Positions 1 through 12,300 of a DNA stretch of 64,000 nt are shown here, in pieces (the stretch's first letter is position 1; each line of letters starts with the position of its first letter). The notes below the pieces were generated by a model. It ran no database searches. It saw only the letters and a list, made by a program, of their open reading frames with translations, and was not told where the DNA came from. Source of the stretch: Malurus cyaneus samueli (lineage: Eukaryota; Chordata; Aves; Passeriformes; Maluridae); assembly GCA_009741485.1 (NCBI GenBank), contig CM019217.1:48501541-48565540 (forward strand). The letters run 5' to 3'. Both the position numbers and the translations under genes were made by a program.

Positions 1-754
1 CAGGGATTCCTGCAGTTCCTGTGTTCCCAATTTCACTTCATTTTTAAGCTGCCACAGATACCTTTTTATGAACTGATACATCTTCACAACTACTTTGCAG
101 GCATTGTATGCTTCAGAATATTTTGCAGATTGAGTCCTCACCTTTCACTCCAGCTCAGAAGTTTACCACATCTCTTTGCATGTCTCTTTGTTTGGCTTCC
201 CAAATAAATTTTTGAACTAGTAACTTGGAAAAAAAAACCCCAAACACCACATCTCACAATCAGAGTGTGACCTAACACCATATAGGTCATTGATAATGAT
301 ACCAAAAACCCCAATATAAATTCAATTAGCTAAAAAGGGACTCTCTATGTACGCTTTGATATTGTTGCTTTTGTTTTCTAAGGCTTGCCTGTTAACTGGT
401 GGTTCAAATCATACTTTGCTGCTGCCTTGTCTTTCAAGAAATCTTTCTTTATTTGCTTTTCATCCCTCTATTTTCGTTCCTCTGTCAGCCTCTAAGGCAT
501 GCTGCAATTCCTTGTATCTTCTGAGTGTGCTGATGAAGCAAAGCCTGGAGCCCACACAGTGTGGGAGAAACAGGGTTGATAATCCCAAACTGAGGGATCC
601 ACGTTCAATGGAAGTAGTCTGCTCTACCTGCTGATTTTTAATATTGCCACAAATATCAAATATTACAGCATGAGTGGAGTACTTCACTCCAAATAAGAAT
701 TTTTCTCCAGTCTCAGAAATGAAGACTTTCACACCTGGTCTGAAACAGTGATTA
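1..754. other. Low-copy AT-rich DNA, nothing recognised
   Basis: No repeat family, exon with both splice signals or RNA gene is visible here. A 95-codon open frame crosses it but lacks coding-like features and is of chance length. Confidence 0.5.
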
Positions 755-918
755 AAAAAGAGTAAAGGGAAAAAGAAAAGATGAAAATGTGGAAGCCAGG
801 GAGAAAAAAAAAAGAAAAGAGAAAAATAAACAAAATGAGANNNNNNNNNNNNNNNNNNNNNNNGGAAAGAAAGGGAAAAAGGAAAACAAAGTGGGAAGGA
901 AAAAAAAAGAAAAATTGA
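755..918 (+). repeat. Purine-rich (GA/A) low-complexity tract
   Basis: The plus strand is almost entirely A and G for about 160 bases, interrupted by an N run at 841-863. Homopurine tracts of this size can adopt triplex-like structure and are hard to sequence and assemble, which probably explains the gap. No coding frame is credible here; the minus-strand open frame across it exists only because polypyrimidine codons contain no stops and because it runs through the Ns. Confidence 0.75.
841..863. other. Assembly gap (23 N)
   Basis: Twenty-three consecutive undetermined bases inside the purine-rich tract. The true length is unknown, so nothing should be inferred across it. Confidence 0.98.
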
Positions 919-1757
919 GAGTTTCACAGCATTCAGCTCTGTTTTCCAGAGTCTGAAGCAGTTCTAAGCAAAGTCACAGTTACTCCAGGAGTGTTTCTTC
1001 CCCTTAATCACCAAACCTCAGATAACTGCTTGCATTTAAGAGAATGAATCTCCCCTTGCAAAGCTACAAGAATCTTTCTAGGAACACCAACAGGATCCTG
1101 GTCAACAAATTCATGAGGATAACTACTAGAATTGTTAAAAACATTCTAAATTTTCTCTCTAAATGAAAACACTCTAAATTACAGTACATTCGCTGCCTTG
1201 CAAAAGACTTTCTCAAACTTGTGTAAATCAGCACAGTCCTTGGCTCACACAATTTTAATAAGACCCGTGTGTATTAAACCAGATTATATGACACATGTTA
1301 AGGTTCATGTTTGATATCAAATTAAGTATGTGGATGATTTATGGAAAAGAATTCACCTCCCTTTCCCCCATGTGAGGTTTTAAGACTAATCTTCAACCAG
1401 ATCTTCCAACACTTTCTGCATTTAGGCCTTTCCCACTTGAAACCTCCAATGTTGTTTTTATTATCGCAAGAGACCGGTACCCAGCCTAGCATCTGTTATT
1501 ATTCCCTTACCTTCTCTCCCTGGGAGAATGTATGAACCTAGCATATATCATTGTGATTACTGGATGCTGCTAAATTCCTGGAAAAAGAGCAGGACTGCTT
1601 TCCTTGTAGAAGGATTTGATTGCACTATTATTCCATGCATTAATGTGCTGCTTGGCTATAAAGGGAATTGTTGAGTAGTTTCTTTAAAAAAAAAAAATCT
1701 AACATAGCAATAAAATAAGTTCCACAAAATAAATGAACACTCACTATTAGCTCTTAC
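864..1757. other. Low-copy DNA, nothing firm
   Basis: AT-rich sequence without a recognised repeat. A minus-strand segment at 1511-1577 has splice-like borders but stops in all three frames, so it is not called. Confidence 0.4.
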
Positions 1758-1931
1758 CCACAAGGATCAGTATGACAGATGAATTGATAATGACAGACAT
1801 TTGGCTGGAATTACTTTGGGAGGCAAAAATATGAGTTAACACCCCTCTCTCTCCAACAAGATGCTGAGCTTGAGCATCTTTTATCAAAAGCAGACAGGTG
1901 ATGCTACATTCACCCCCTCCTGTCATTTCCA
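1758..1931 (-). CDS. Possible internal exon, product unknown
   Basis: On the minus strand a pyrimidine-rich acceptor ending ctctgtcag precedes 174 open bases, which end at a donor-like G|gtaagag. The frame enters in phase 1 and leaves in phase 1, the symmetric arrangement common among exons for extracellular domains. The 57 complete codons include a Cys-x3-Cys (ECSITC), a possible N-glycosylation site (NSS, twice) and a hydrophobic end (VILILV). The surrounding open frame runs 1747-2175. I do not recognise a family. One or two open frames of this length are expected by chance in 64 kb of AT-rich DNA, so this is only a candidate. Confidence 0.18.
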
Positions 1932-3822
1932 CTGACAGAGAAGCTTCACAGTTCACTGGGGATATTAACAAAAAATATCTGCTCAGACTGAAACAAGAAT
2001 TCACTGCTTCACCAGATAACCCTTGGGCTGTCTGTTGTACTCTTCCCAGGAAGGGGTAGAAGAGGAATTTCTGCATGCAGATATTTTTTCTTGATTTGTA
2101 TTGACAGTGTAGAAATATTTGCAAATTATAACAATTAGGTAGTTCGGAAATTTTGCAGCAGAGTAGAAATCTCATTGTATTTTTTAATCATGTTATTAAT
2201 GGTTTTAATAGTGTTATTAATGCTGAAATTAATGCTGAAATCTGTGCCATGCTTTGAAGCGCATTTAGTCATTGTGACCCTAAAAACTCATTCCCATTTG
2301 TTCTTTTTTTGGATGCAACAATAACCTAATTCCTGGTGCCTGTGTTTGGAGCTTCCCACTCACAGACCTGGACATTTTCCTACCCACTTCTTGTTCCTGC
2401 AAAGTTTGCCCCTGTGCATTTTTGAAAAAAAGAAATGTGCCCGTAGGTATTTAGCCAATACTGTAATGAAATCTGATTTTGTTTTTATAACATGAACTTT
2501 TTTTTCCCTAACATTTCCCTTAACATTTTTCTTCAGAGGGAAAACTAACCTGGTGAGGACCCTGATGCAAAAATTTCCTTCTTCTTTAAAATATGGTATA
2601 AATGGGTACAGTTGAATATATTGCAATGACCTTATTCAGAGAAAAAAGTTTCAAACCAGCCAATACTTCTGAATATAAATAGAGATGTATTTGTGTATGT
2701 TTATGATCTTGCATGATTAATTTGAATCAATGCATAGACCTGGAATTAATTAACCATGTGTTGTTATTTTCAGCAGACCCTGTCCTCAGCAACTGATGGC
2801 AATCTCTAGTCCTACTTGTGCTCTGAGTTATTACAGGCCAAGAGAGATGTTCCTGGAAGATTTACTGCCTGAATAGCCAGGCTGCACTGAAACCCCAGTG
2901 TTTACACAGGATTTCAGTGTATGCATATCACAAGGCTCATATCCCTCTTTTACAGATGGCTCTTCCCAAATAATCTGACAAGGGTTAAGTTCCTTGCATG
3001 CTGAGACCACTTGCTGTCCTGTAGGCAAATATACTTTTATTACTTTCCTCTACTGTGTACATAGGATTTCCCTTGTCTTCTGCAAAGGTGATATATTTGT
3101 AGGGTCACAGATTATCTTTTTGTGCCGCATTTTTCTGTACTTCAAGCGATGGGAACACACTGAGCAACAAGGATGAATTGTTAATTACTAATAAATAAAA
3201 AATTCAAATTACTTGACAAAAAACACATAGAAAAATCCAGAGAAAATGCTGTTACAGCAAGAGACCCTTATCTGTGTATATGAACCTAAACTGCTTTTTT
3301 CCTCCATGCACCTCAGAGTGGTGTGTCTTCTGTTGGGCATCTTTGATTGAATTGGTCATAGACTGGTTATATAGAAATTGTTTACTCCGTAAGATATCAA
3401 CAGAGTTTCAACCTATGGGACCACTTAAGTAGAATCCTGAACTTTAGGGCTATCTACTCTACAATGTCTATAAATTTGTTGTCTTGAGAATAGTTAGGAG
3501 CAGCCCAACAGCATTTTAGGAACATGCATTTTGTGAGTTTTGCTCACTTATCTCCATTAAAAGCAGATGCACAGTTAAATACCTTTCCTGGTCCTGACTC
3601 TCATTGGGCAGGCAAAGCTGTTTTAGAACAATGCTCTGTTAGTGATAGCAATTTTATTCTACATGCTTTACTGATAAGACCTTAAATGGAGGATGACAGT
3701 GCATGTAATAGGCAATATATCCAAAGAATTACAGATGACATTTTATCTGTTCACGGAATGCTGTACATATTTCTTTAAACTATCTTTGAGAATCTAGTCA
3801 TCATCATCTAAGCATTTTTCAA
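1932..3822. other. Low-copy DNA, nothing recognised
   Basis: AT-rich sequence with short local duplications such as a repeated ttaatgctgaaa near 2215-2240. No exon pair, RNA gene or known repeat family is visible. Confidence 0.45.
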
Positions 3823-3870
3823 AATCTTATTTTAATGAAACACATCTAGAATCTTGTTTTAATGAAACAC
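3823..3870 (+). repeat. Two-copy tandem repeat, 27 bp unit
   Basis: A unit beginning aatctt and containing ttttaatgaaacac occurs twice head to tail, at 3823-3849 and 3850-3870. The second copy is cut short and differs by one A/G change. It looks like a small local duplication. Confidence 0.8.
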
Positions 3871-4858
3871 GTTTTACCTTGTCATACACTGAAATGAGGT
3901 AAGAGTTTGCTGTACTGCATGCTTCCCTTTAAGGAATCAAAGGCATAAGACAGTTTCATCACAGAACCAGTAGAGCCACCTGCACTTCCAGTCGTCTGTC
4001 TCATCCCTCTTTCATTTCCTCTGCCTGACAGCAGGCCACTTTATATGCCCCCAGATAAAAAATAAAGGGAAACTGTTTTCATCCTTAGAGATCAAAACTT
4101 GATTTTGCCCTCACTCCTGTGAACTGGACTTTCAAAGCCTGGCCAGCCAGCGGAAGTTTGCATTTTGCACTGATGCCCTTTTAGCAAATGGGGTAGCTAT
4201 AGGAGTTTAAAAATTTTAAAGAATAGTCACAGCTATGATCAAGCCATCTCTCTCCATCTGTCTTTGTTTAGGACTGGTTTCCCCAATTTTGTGCTCCCAC
4301 TGAAACACTCCATGCCACGTGCTTCTTGCTCACTTCCTCCTGCGGTGGGCTGGAGAGGAGAATAGGGGGTACAAAAGGTAAAGGCTGTGGGTTGAGATAA
4401 GAACAATTTACTGGAAACACCAATGAAATAAGAAAGCAATCAGTGACAGCAACAGTATCAATAGCGAAGTGTACAAGAGAGGGGGATGATCCACGCGTGA
4501 TTTGCTCCCCACGCAGAGCCCTGCATACCCGACTGCACTTCCCACTGAGCGACTGGAAGGGCCCCCTTTCCCCAGCCCCAGAAAATGACACGAGGTGGTG
4601 CAGAACAACCTCCACATCCTAACCATGCCCCCTCCTGCCTACTGCAAAAACTAACCCTGTTCTGGTCAGAACCAGGACACCTTTGGATCCTGTCAGAAGA
4701 GATGCTGACCACGTCTCCTCTGTGAAAGGTGTGATGTGGAGGTGGGGGATCCTGCTTACAATCTCAGCCAACACACAGCTGCAAGAAAGACTGGCATGGC
4801 AGCAGGCTCTAACTCTTAAATACTTTAACTATTGTCTAAGCAAGGCAGCTCAAGTTTT

Positions 4859-4957
4859 TGCCAAGCCTAACATGTGACCACAATCTACCTACAAGCAGCG
4901 TGCAGAGGACCAAGACTACCACAGCGTGAACAACATGCAGCCACTTAATTTCTCTCA
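4859..4957 (+). repeat. Direct repeat copy 1 (~99 bp)
   Basis: This segment matches 5371-5469 along its whole length with about seven substitutions (roughly 92 percent identity) and no visible gap. The copies are offset by 512 bp. Sequence on either side of the two copies is unrelated, so the duplicated unit has sharp ends. Several differences are C/T changes, two of them where copy 1 has CpG and copy 2 has TpG. It matches no repeat family I recognise. Confidence 0.9.
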
Positions 4958-5370
4958 GCTCATACCTAAAATACAGATATGACTTGGAGGACACACATTC
5001 TCTCTCCCTTTAAAAAGCCTCAATAATCTGAAATTAAGTAACAATAACATATTTGAAACTTTCTTGTTCCAGTAAAACTCCTACTTGTTCAATTTGCAGT
5101 TTATTATACTCGAAGAATCGAAAATTCTAAACAAAAGTAGCAAGAGGATTTAAAATATAAAAATAATGAAAATATTTCCAAAGAAAGCCTAGTGTCAGAC
5201 AGAACTTTTTTTGTAAACAGTCTTCTTACAAAGCTTTTTACAAACACTTTGTAAAATCCCATGACTTCCATACTAAAATGTCCAAAATGAATTGATCTAT
5301 TAAAACTTTAAACGCAATTAAAAAAAAAATAAGATTACGTACAAGAATGACAAGTAAGAACTTTACAGAA

Positions 5371-5469
5371 TGCCAAGCCTAAAATGTGACCACAATCTAC
5401 CTACAAGCAGTGTGCAGAGGACCAAGCCTACCATAGTGTGAATAACATGCAGCCACTTAATTTCTTTCA
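5371..5469 (+). repeat. Direct repeat copy 2 (~99 bp)
   Basis: Second copy of the unit at 4859-4957, same orientation. It carries TG where copy 1 has CG at two places, which fits decay of methylated CpG in copy 2 after the duplication. Homology stops at ctttca, after which the two flanks diverge. Confidence 0.9.
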
Positions 5470-6129
5470 AGTAAGATAAGACTTGAAAGAAGAGAACTCA
5501 GTATCATAATCTATTTAAACAGAAACAAGATCAGACACACATGCAGAGTTTTTACAGGTCCCACCCTCTGCAGATATTTCCCAGAAAATTATTTCCTTCC
5601 GAGGCAGAAAAAACAGTCTTTGGTAAACTGTTTACATAGTGTGACAGTTTGGGACAGTTCTCTGGTATAATAATCTTTGTCTCCAGTCTCTAAATAAAAA
5701 AGATGCATAGATCTAATTTATAAAGGTCACTCTGTTCATCATACCCATGCTTTAAAATATGTACCTATTAGTTTTCACAGCATGAATATTATAGCTCCAC
5801 CCAACCCACATTATAAAGTCTTCAGTTTCCATTATTGCAGGTCCAGAGGACCTAATCAAACTCCAGGAAAGAAAGTTATCAAATGATTCCTGCAAAGAAT
5901 TAAGAAAAAAAAAACCCCAAACATTCAAGAGCTCACTGCTGAACACACCAAATGAACTAAATAATGGGAAACACATTTTATGTGTCCTTTAATGGCAAGC
6001 CTATCCAATTTGTGATTTAAGAGGTCAAACTATTGGTTATTTTTGCATTCCTGGTAATTTAAGAAGAAACAGGCTGGGAAATGTGTACTCGCAGGCCTTA
6101 TAAAACTGCCGTCCTTATTTTGAATAATA
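5470..6129. other. Low-copy AT-rich DNA
   Basis: No recognised repeat, exon or RNA gene. The stretch contains short A tracts only. Confidence 0.45.
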
Positions 6130-6385
6130 GACATCCGCCGTAAAAAGCTCACTGGTGGAGAAGCCCCCCTCCATGTTTCCGCGCTCTGGCTGGAGAGCCC
6201 GCTGCCCATGAGGCTCACAAGGAAGATTGAGTGTTTAAAGAGACAAAGGAAATCGGCCACAAAAATATCCTGCCACCCATGTGTCCGGAAAATGTGAATT
6301 GCTCCAAGAGTTGGGACAACGAGGACTGCTGACACCAGATGGTAACGCTCCCTGCAACAGAACCGCGCCACGATCTCGTGCTGGG
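6130..6385. promoter_or_regulatory. Small CpG-rich patch, possible regulatory element
   Basis: About a dozen CpG dinucleotides fall in roughly 255 bases (for example in tccgccg, tccgcgc, ccgcgcc and acgatctcg). Most of the window has long stretches without any. The GC content is also visibly higher than in the flanks. Open frames on both strands cross it without convincing splice sites. It could be a small CpG island (promoter or enhancer), a conserved non-coding element, or a fragment of a young insert whose CpGs have not yet decayed. No TATA box or transcription start is evident. Confidence 0.3.
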
Positions 6386-8036
6386 AATGAGGGTTTTTCT
6401 CAAGGGCCTGAGGCTCAGCCTAATAACTGGGCAAGCAAGAGGAAGGAAAGGGTGAGATGGAAAGACATCTCTCAGCTGGAGCAGCCCCAAAGGCTTCCAC
6501 CCTCATTGTACCAGCGCAGGCTCCAGCCAGCCCACCCACAGAAGCCATCAGCCTGGTTTTACCTGGCCTTAGGATTATTTTATCAGAATTCAGGACTGTT
6601 GCAATAATGTCAGTGGAATACTCCCTTCTATGAGAAGAAAAAGAAAAGCAAATTGAGGCAAATTACCACACGTCTACAAAATACACTAAAATTTTAAAGT
6701 GTATGGAAAGTTTGATTTCTTTCCTTACTCAAGGACCACAAAAAATAACTCCGACAAAAGACAAGCCTGCATGCTACATTCTAAAAAGATAATTGCAGAC
6801 CTAAAAAAATCTTGCATGAACCACTGAGCAGTTCTTAGGGAATGGAAGTTGACTGGGGCAATCAAGGAGCAATTAGCAGGTTTTACTCACCTTTCCAGTG
6901 TCAGGTTAGTGCTGATTGTCAACAAACATTTAAAAATTTCACAATTTGGTTATACCGCATTTCTGCTCAATTATTAGTACTAGGTGGAATATTTCTAATT
7001 AAATTCATTTAGTTACAGCCAAATTGCTTATTTGAGGTTTTACAATCAAGCATGAGTGGAATGTCCTAGGCTGGTGTTTAGGACATTGGCTTGAGGTGTG
7101 GAACAGTGAATTTTAATTTCATTCACTGGCTGTGTTGATCCAGCTCCAGAAAAAAAATAATCTACCAGAAGTAGTTATATAGAAGCAGCAGCAGGAAATA
7201 GAGCTATGTTCACCCTGTATCTACACAGCTATACATTTTTAGTCAGTCTTATTCTTCAAAAAATCAAGCCAATGGATTCTGTGTCCCCCTTTAAGCCATT
7301 TGCAGGCCATGTATCAGTACCATTTTTCTGTGATTTCAAAGGAAAAGGAGACTTAATTTTTTTTCCTTCCACATAGCACTGGCCTGGCTGTGTCAGCCTC
7401 AGTGGGAAATAAACTGACATTGCACCAATTATTTCCAATTGCAAGGACAGTGAGCAGGAAGCTGAGAGATCCATGCTTCATATTCAGCAGTGAACCAGGC
7501 TCAATGTCAAAGTATCAGCTGCTCCAGGGCAGGCAGAAAGAGAAGTGTACTCCATCCCTTCTCAGTGGAGATCTGGCCATCGTTTTGTGCTCTCTGTACA
7601 CCTGATCTGCTCCACTTCCTCTGACCCCACACAAATTCACAGTCAAAGCCAGCACAACTTTAGGTATGATAGCCTCCTGCAAGCTGTGTCTGCAGGAATT
7701 AAATTAACAGCAATATATCCTTTGCCTCAAAGGACTGCGCTGAGTCTTCATTAGGCGAATTTGTAGAAGGTTAGAGAACACTGGATGGGCGTTCTGCACA
7801 AGTGCAAGGCATTACAACATTACATACTGCAAAGCTTTGTAGAGCTACAATTTTTGTGGCAGCCTGGGGATTGTCATGGTCAGAATCAACTATGTCACTC
7901 TGCAGTTCTGGTTACTAAGTAAAATAAATAGATTAAGCTATTTGGTTTTAGCAAGGTGCATGTGTTTCACTAGGTCATTTTGTTCACCCTTTACTTGCTG
8001 TCTCTCCTTTTTCTGCTGTCCCCACTCAGGACCTGA
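6386..8036. other. Low-copy DNA, nothing recognised
   Basis: No repeat family or exon with supported borders. GC content falls back to background after about 6550. Confidence 0.4.
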
Positions 8037-8498
8037 GGCTTTCAGGATGGAAGGGGCTTTAGGAGCTCATCCACCCAAGCCATCCTGCCACACAAGGCAG
8101 ACCCAAGTCTGGATTCATGTTGCCCAGGGCTTCCTCTAACTTGGTCTCATCCAAGGATGGAGACCACATGGCACCACTGGTCTCGTTTTTCTGTGTCAGA
8201 TAGAACCCGGCCCTCTCCCAATTGATGCCCTCTGTCCCTCCTCCTCCTTAAGGAGGCTGGTGCCATTTTTTTCAGTGGCTTCCCTGCAGGCAGTGGCTGT
8301 CATGGGATCCTCTGGACTGCCTCTCTTCTGGGCTGAACAAACCCAGGTCCCTCTGCTGCTCCTCTCAGGGCTCCTCCCTCAACACCCTGACCATCCTGGT
8401 GGCCCTCGGCTGAACTTGCTGTAGTCCATTTCCACCTTTCTGTCCTGAAGCCCCAAAGCAGGACACAGTACTCCAGATGTGGCCTAATGAGTACTTAG
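8037..8498 (-). mobile_element. CR1 LINE, 3' part, decayed
   Basis: Reading along the plus strand, the antisense landmarks of an avian CR1 3' region appear in order. First comes a degenerate 'gatggaagggg...catccacccaagcc' end, then 'ttgcccagggcttcc' and a stretch like 'ctcttctgggctgaacaaaccca'. It ends near 'gacacagtactccagatgtgg'. The element therefore lies on the minus strand with its 3' end near 8037. The usual terminal short repeat is not seen, and there are many substitutions and small deletions, so the copy is old and inactive. It covers only a few hundred of the several thousand bases of a full CR1, as expected for typical 5'-truncated copies. Confidence 0.88.
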
Positions 8499-11400
8499 TA
8501 AACTTTTCTTTTTCAATCTTCATCTCAAAAGCAATCTAACATTTCCAACATCGACGGTCCCTAGATTCAAAGAGAAAATTGCAGAGATTAGCTCAAAAAT
8601 TCCCACTGAAAGGGTTTAAAATACTTCAGCCTTCTAATGAACTCGGCCCTGGAGAACTGTTTCAAACTCAGGCTGAGTTTCTGAAGATCATTTGGAATGA
8701 ACAATTTATATGCACACGACAGGTATGCCATGGGTGGCAGAGCCACTCTTACAGTGCTCTTTTAGCCATCTTTGCCAAGTTCACCAGCTACAAGTGCCTC
8801 TGCCTCTCCTGATCCTTGAGCAGCATTAATCACCCACCATTTCTCATATCCTGTCTGATTTATGGTTTTCCTCCAGGGCAAAGACTTCAACAATTGAGTT
8901 TGGGTTTGGACCTACAATCTGACATATGTTAAACATTACCAAATTTTCAGGTGTTGTGGGGTATAGGAACTGTGCAAATAATTACTTTTTTGGATCCACG
9001 ACTGAAGTTATTTTTAATAAGACTTTGTTTGATTTCTCAGCATTTTGGACTATTTGCTTTCATTACACTTGTAATACATTTCTGGTAACTGTACTCGCCT
9101 TCCTGCATATGACAGGAAAACTACGAATGGCTTGATCATACAGAATGATTTATAAATCTGTTAATTAGTACCATGGATCACTTATTTTAATCCTAAGGCT
9201 TAGCTGAGCTGTATATTGGCACAGTGAACAAAGGGAACAAACATATCTGAAAATAGTAGTTATGCTATTTATTTAGCTTTAATAGAAACTGAAATTAAAC
9301 CCTTGTCTGCTCCCTGGATGCAATTTTCAGACTAATCAGGATGGGGCACGGCTGAGAATTGGAAAAAAATGTACATACCTAACTGTGATTGATTTCAAAT
9401 GGTGTTATGCACCTTTTAAGGTTCAACCTGAGCCTTCTTTCTCAATACCTCAGAGAAGTTTTTTAATTACATAGCCCCATTTATAAAAGTCATTTGAAAT
9501 GGCAAGGATAGAAAGGATTTGCAATAGCATGTTGTCACCCTGATACCTCTACACAGCAGCCCCTTTCCCTTGCTGAATTACAAAAGCACATTAAAATTTC
9601 CTGCCATTTAAAAATAATCATTAGGAGGAATTAAGGCAATATTCTCTCTATCCAGAGACTCTGTCTTCCCCCTGACTTCTCTGGACTACAGTACAGCAGT
9701 TTGTCTTCTCTGCCAGACTGCTGAGGTGTCAGCAGAGAAAATGTTTGCTAGTTCTGCTTTCATTTTTTTATGTCCAATATCTTCTCAGAAGATCACCTTC
9801 CTCAGGAGCTTGGTTGGCAGCTGAATCAATCATTTTAGCCAAAACTAAAATTCAGTCTTGAAAATCTTGAATTAAATATTGAGAGAACTGAATTAATCTC
9901 TGCAACTATTTTTTTCTTTAGCAGAGAGGGTGAAAGACAAGAAATGAGGAAAAGGCTGGGAACTTCAACTCAAATGTTTAGCAAAGAATCAACCTCTTTT
10001 GAAAAGATCTTCAAAGAGCAACACTTGGCAGAACAGCTTATTTTTTCTACCTATGCAAAATGAAATAGAGGAGCAGGAAACTGGCTACTTAGCCTATTTA
10101 TATGGCTGGTTGGTTGTTTTTCTTCAGATTCTACATATTTTCTTCTTCTGGATCCCCAATACCTGTAGTATTTGAAGAAATTATTTTTTTCTTTGGCAAG
10201 CTAAATTTCATATACGTCTGATACTGAAATGTAAGTTTAAAAAACCATTTTCTCCTGTGGTTAGTGGCTATGGACATATGGACAGCCTGGCTATGGACAG
10301 CCTCTTTGAAAGGCAGGCACATCTATTTACTGCTTTGACATCACACTAGGAATGTCAAGAGAGGGATTCTCTCATACCACTTGAAACTGCCTGATTTATT
10401 TCCTAAATGCTGGGAACTGGTGATGAATTTTGATCATCAAAAAGCAATTTGGCATGCCACAGAGTGTGTTCAATTGCTTTATTAGGGACACACCTGGAAA
10501 GCACATTTCCCATTAGATTTACAGAAAAAAAAAAACATGTGATGCATAGGGTAATGCTTTATTTAACAGTAGTTTCATGGGCTATAATGTTTAAAATTTA
10601 AATAACGTTTTCTAGAGCTACATGAAGGGAAGGTGTTTTGAGAACCCTTAGTATTATCCTCCAAATAAAACAACTTCATCTAATGGCATTACAAAGTTTT
10701 TTTTTAAGCTGTGAGTGATAGCAAAGGGCTACAAACCTTCAAGAACCAGTTATCTAACCTGACATTTGTACAAATAGAGATTAACTGTCAGGCCAAAGAA
10801 TGTGTCAATCATGATACTGGAAATACAGCAATTTTACTTTTTAATCCACTGCACATGGAACCTCTTTACAGTGTGTTTCATATCACTGCTTCTCATCCCA
10901 ATTATCAAAAATCTTTTCTTTCCCTATTCACTATAAGCATGAACAATATAAGCACAACTGCAGGTGGTTGCCAAAGAAGTTACTTCATTGTAATATCAGT
11001 TCATAGTTTCAAAATTAATATTTTCTTTGGCTTGCCTTTGGCCTTTTTTTTTTATTTTTTTCCCCTGACCATTTAAGGCAGAGTAGTACAGACTCACCTC
11101 AAGAGAGCATGCAATGTTGATCTTAAACTACAACACAAAAACAAAATATCAATGATAATTAGGTTTGCCTTGTGAAGAGTTTTTGGGTTTGTTTTTGTTT
11201 TGGGTTTTGCCCCCTCCTGTCCTCTCTGTTCCAAAACAATTCTTGGAGCTCTTACGGTACAGCTAGGTGTTAGCTTCAGATATATATTAAGAAGCTAAAG
11301 CCAAAGGAAACTCCTTGGCTGGCAATTGTGCAGTGATTTTAAGGTGACTAGATTGCATTTGTTTGCTTATATGGCATGAGAAAATGATGAACATAGAGGG

Positions 11401-11939
11401 AGTACAACTTAAAACATTCTTCTGGGTCTCTCTAACTGGAAAGCATCCTGATTTTTTGCTTTCATTTTTGAGTTCTACAGTCCATTGGACAGTCACAGTT
11501 TTCTGAAATTATTACAACATCAACATACTGCTATAATAATTCTGAGGCTTCTGGAAAATCATTGATTTTACTATTTCTAAAACACTTAGACCACCAATCA
11601 AGCAACTTTGAATGCATCAGCCACCTTCTAAACCCCCAAAGTAGCATTAAAACTAACAAATTGCTTTTCACTCAAATTGCCTTTAAATAGGTGTAGTCAT
11701 TGGATACTATTGATATAAACGTCCTCAGAGCAGATGAAACATTGGGTGAAAGCACAGCCAGAGTTGGAAAGAAGCAGGTGCTGCTACCCACAGCTTATGT
11801 CAGACACCCAGATACTTTGGATAAGGTCTTTTGGTCATACTGCTTCTGTGTGCTGACCCCAAGAAAGCACCTCTTCCTGATCATCACCAGAAATACTGTG
11901 TTTAGTCATTAACCCTTTGCTTATTAGGTGGCATTTCCT
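8499..11939. other. Low-copy AT-rich DNA
   Basis: No recognised repeat apart from short A/T runs. A strong acceptor-like site ending tttttttctttag at about 9922 is followed by 44 open codons but no donor, so it is not called. A 30-base minus-strand segment at 11098-11127 has good splice-like borders but is too short to support. Confidence 0.4.
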
Positions 11940-12300
11940 GATGAGGAAGTGTTAATGTCTCTCACGTTAACACATACAGCGAGCATCCACTCTGAGTGAT
12001 GGGCAAGGAGAGGGTTAAAATCTGTTTCTTTCTGCATATGGTTCCTGTCTCAGCTGTGAGATCAGTTATAGGTCCCCGGCCAAAGATAACAGCTAAAATG
12101 TAACAGATGCTGGTACTTCCACAGCCGAGGTGAAGTATTTCCTTTCATCCTCGCTAGTCACTGATAATGTCCCAATTCTCCATTCACTGCGAACGTCAAG
12201 GGCACGAGCAGGTTATTACAATGTGAAATGAATGGACTGTTTAAAGTGAGCCCATGCCCGTGCACGGTGTGAAGTTTCTCCAGCCCTTAGGGATTAAAAC
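11940..12300. promoter_or_regulatory. CpG-retaining patch with E-box and GATA-like sites
   Basis: About nine CpGs lie between 12060 and 12270, in contrast to the CpG-poor flanks. The stretch also contains CAGCTG and CATATG E-boxes and an aaagataaca GATA-like site. Persistence of CpG and mixed motif content is typical of conserved enhancers, but motif matches of this length are common by chance. Called only as a candidate regulatory element. Confidence 0.18.

Noticed and set aside
395..415. ggttcaaatc word resembling a tRNA T-loop
   Set aside because: No matching A box, acceptor stem or anticodon arm upstream.
460..927. 155-codon minus-strand open frame
   Set aside because: It runs through the N gap and a homopyrimidine tract that lacks stop codons by composition; no coding character outside it.
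1511..1577. Minus-strand segment with excellent acceptor (ctctttttccag) and donor (gtaaggg)
   Set aside because: All three frames contain stops, so it could only be non-coding; shows how readily good splice motifs occur by chance here.
9922..10063. Strong acceptor followed by a long open frame, plus strand
   Set aside because: No donor, no poly-A signal and no compatible partner exon; an open run of this length is not rare by chance.
11098..11127. 30-base minus-strand microexon-like segment
   Set aside because: Too short to separate from chance pairing of splice motifs.
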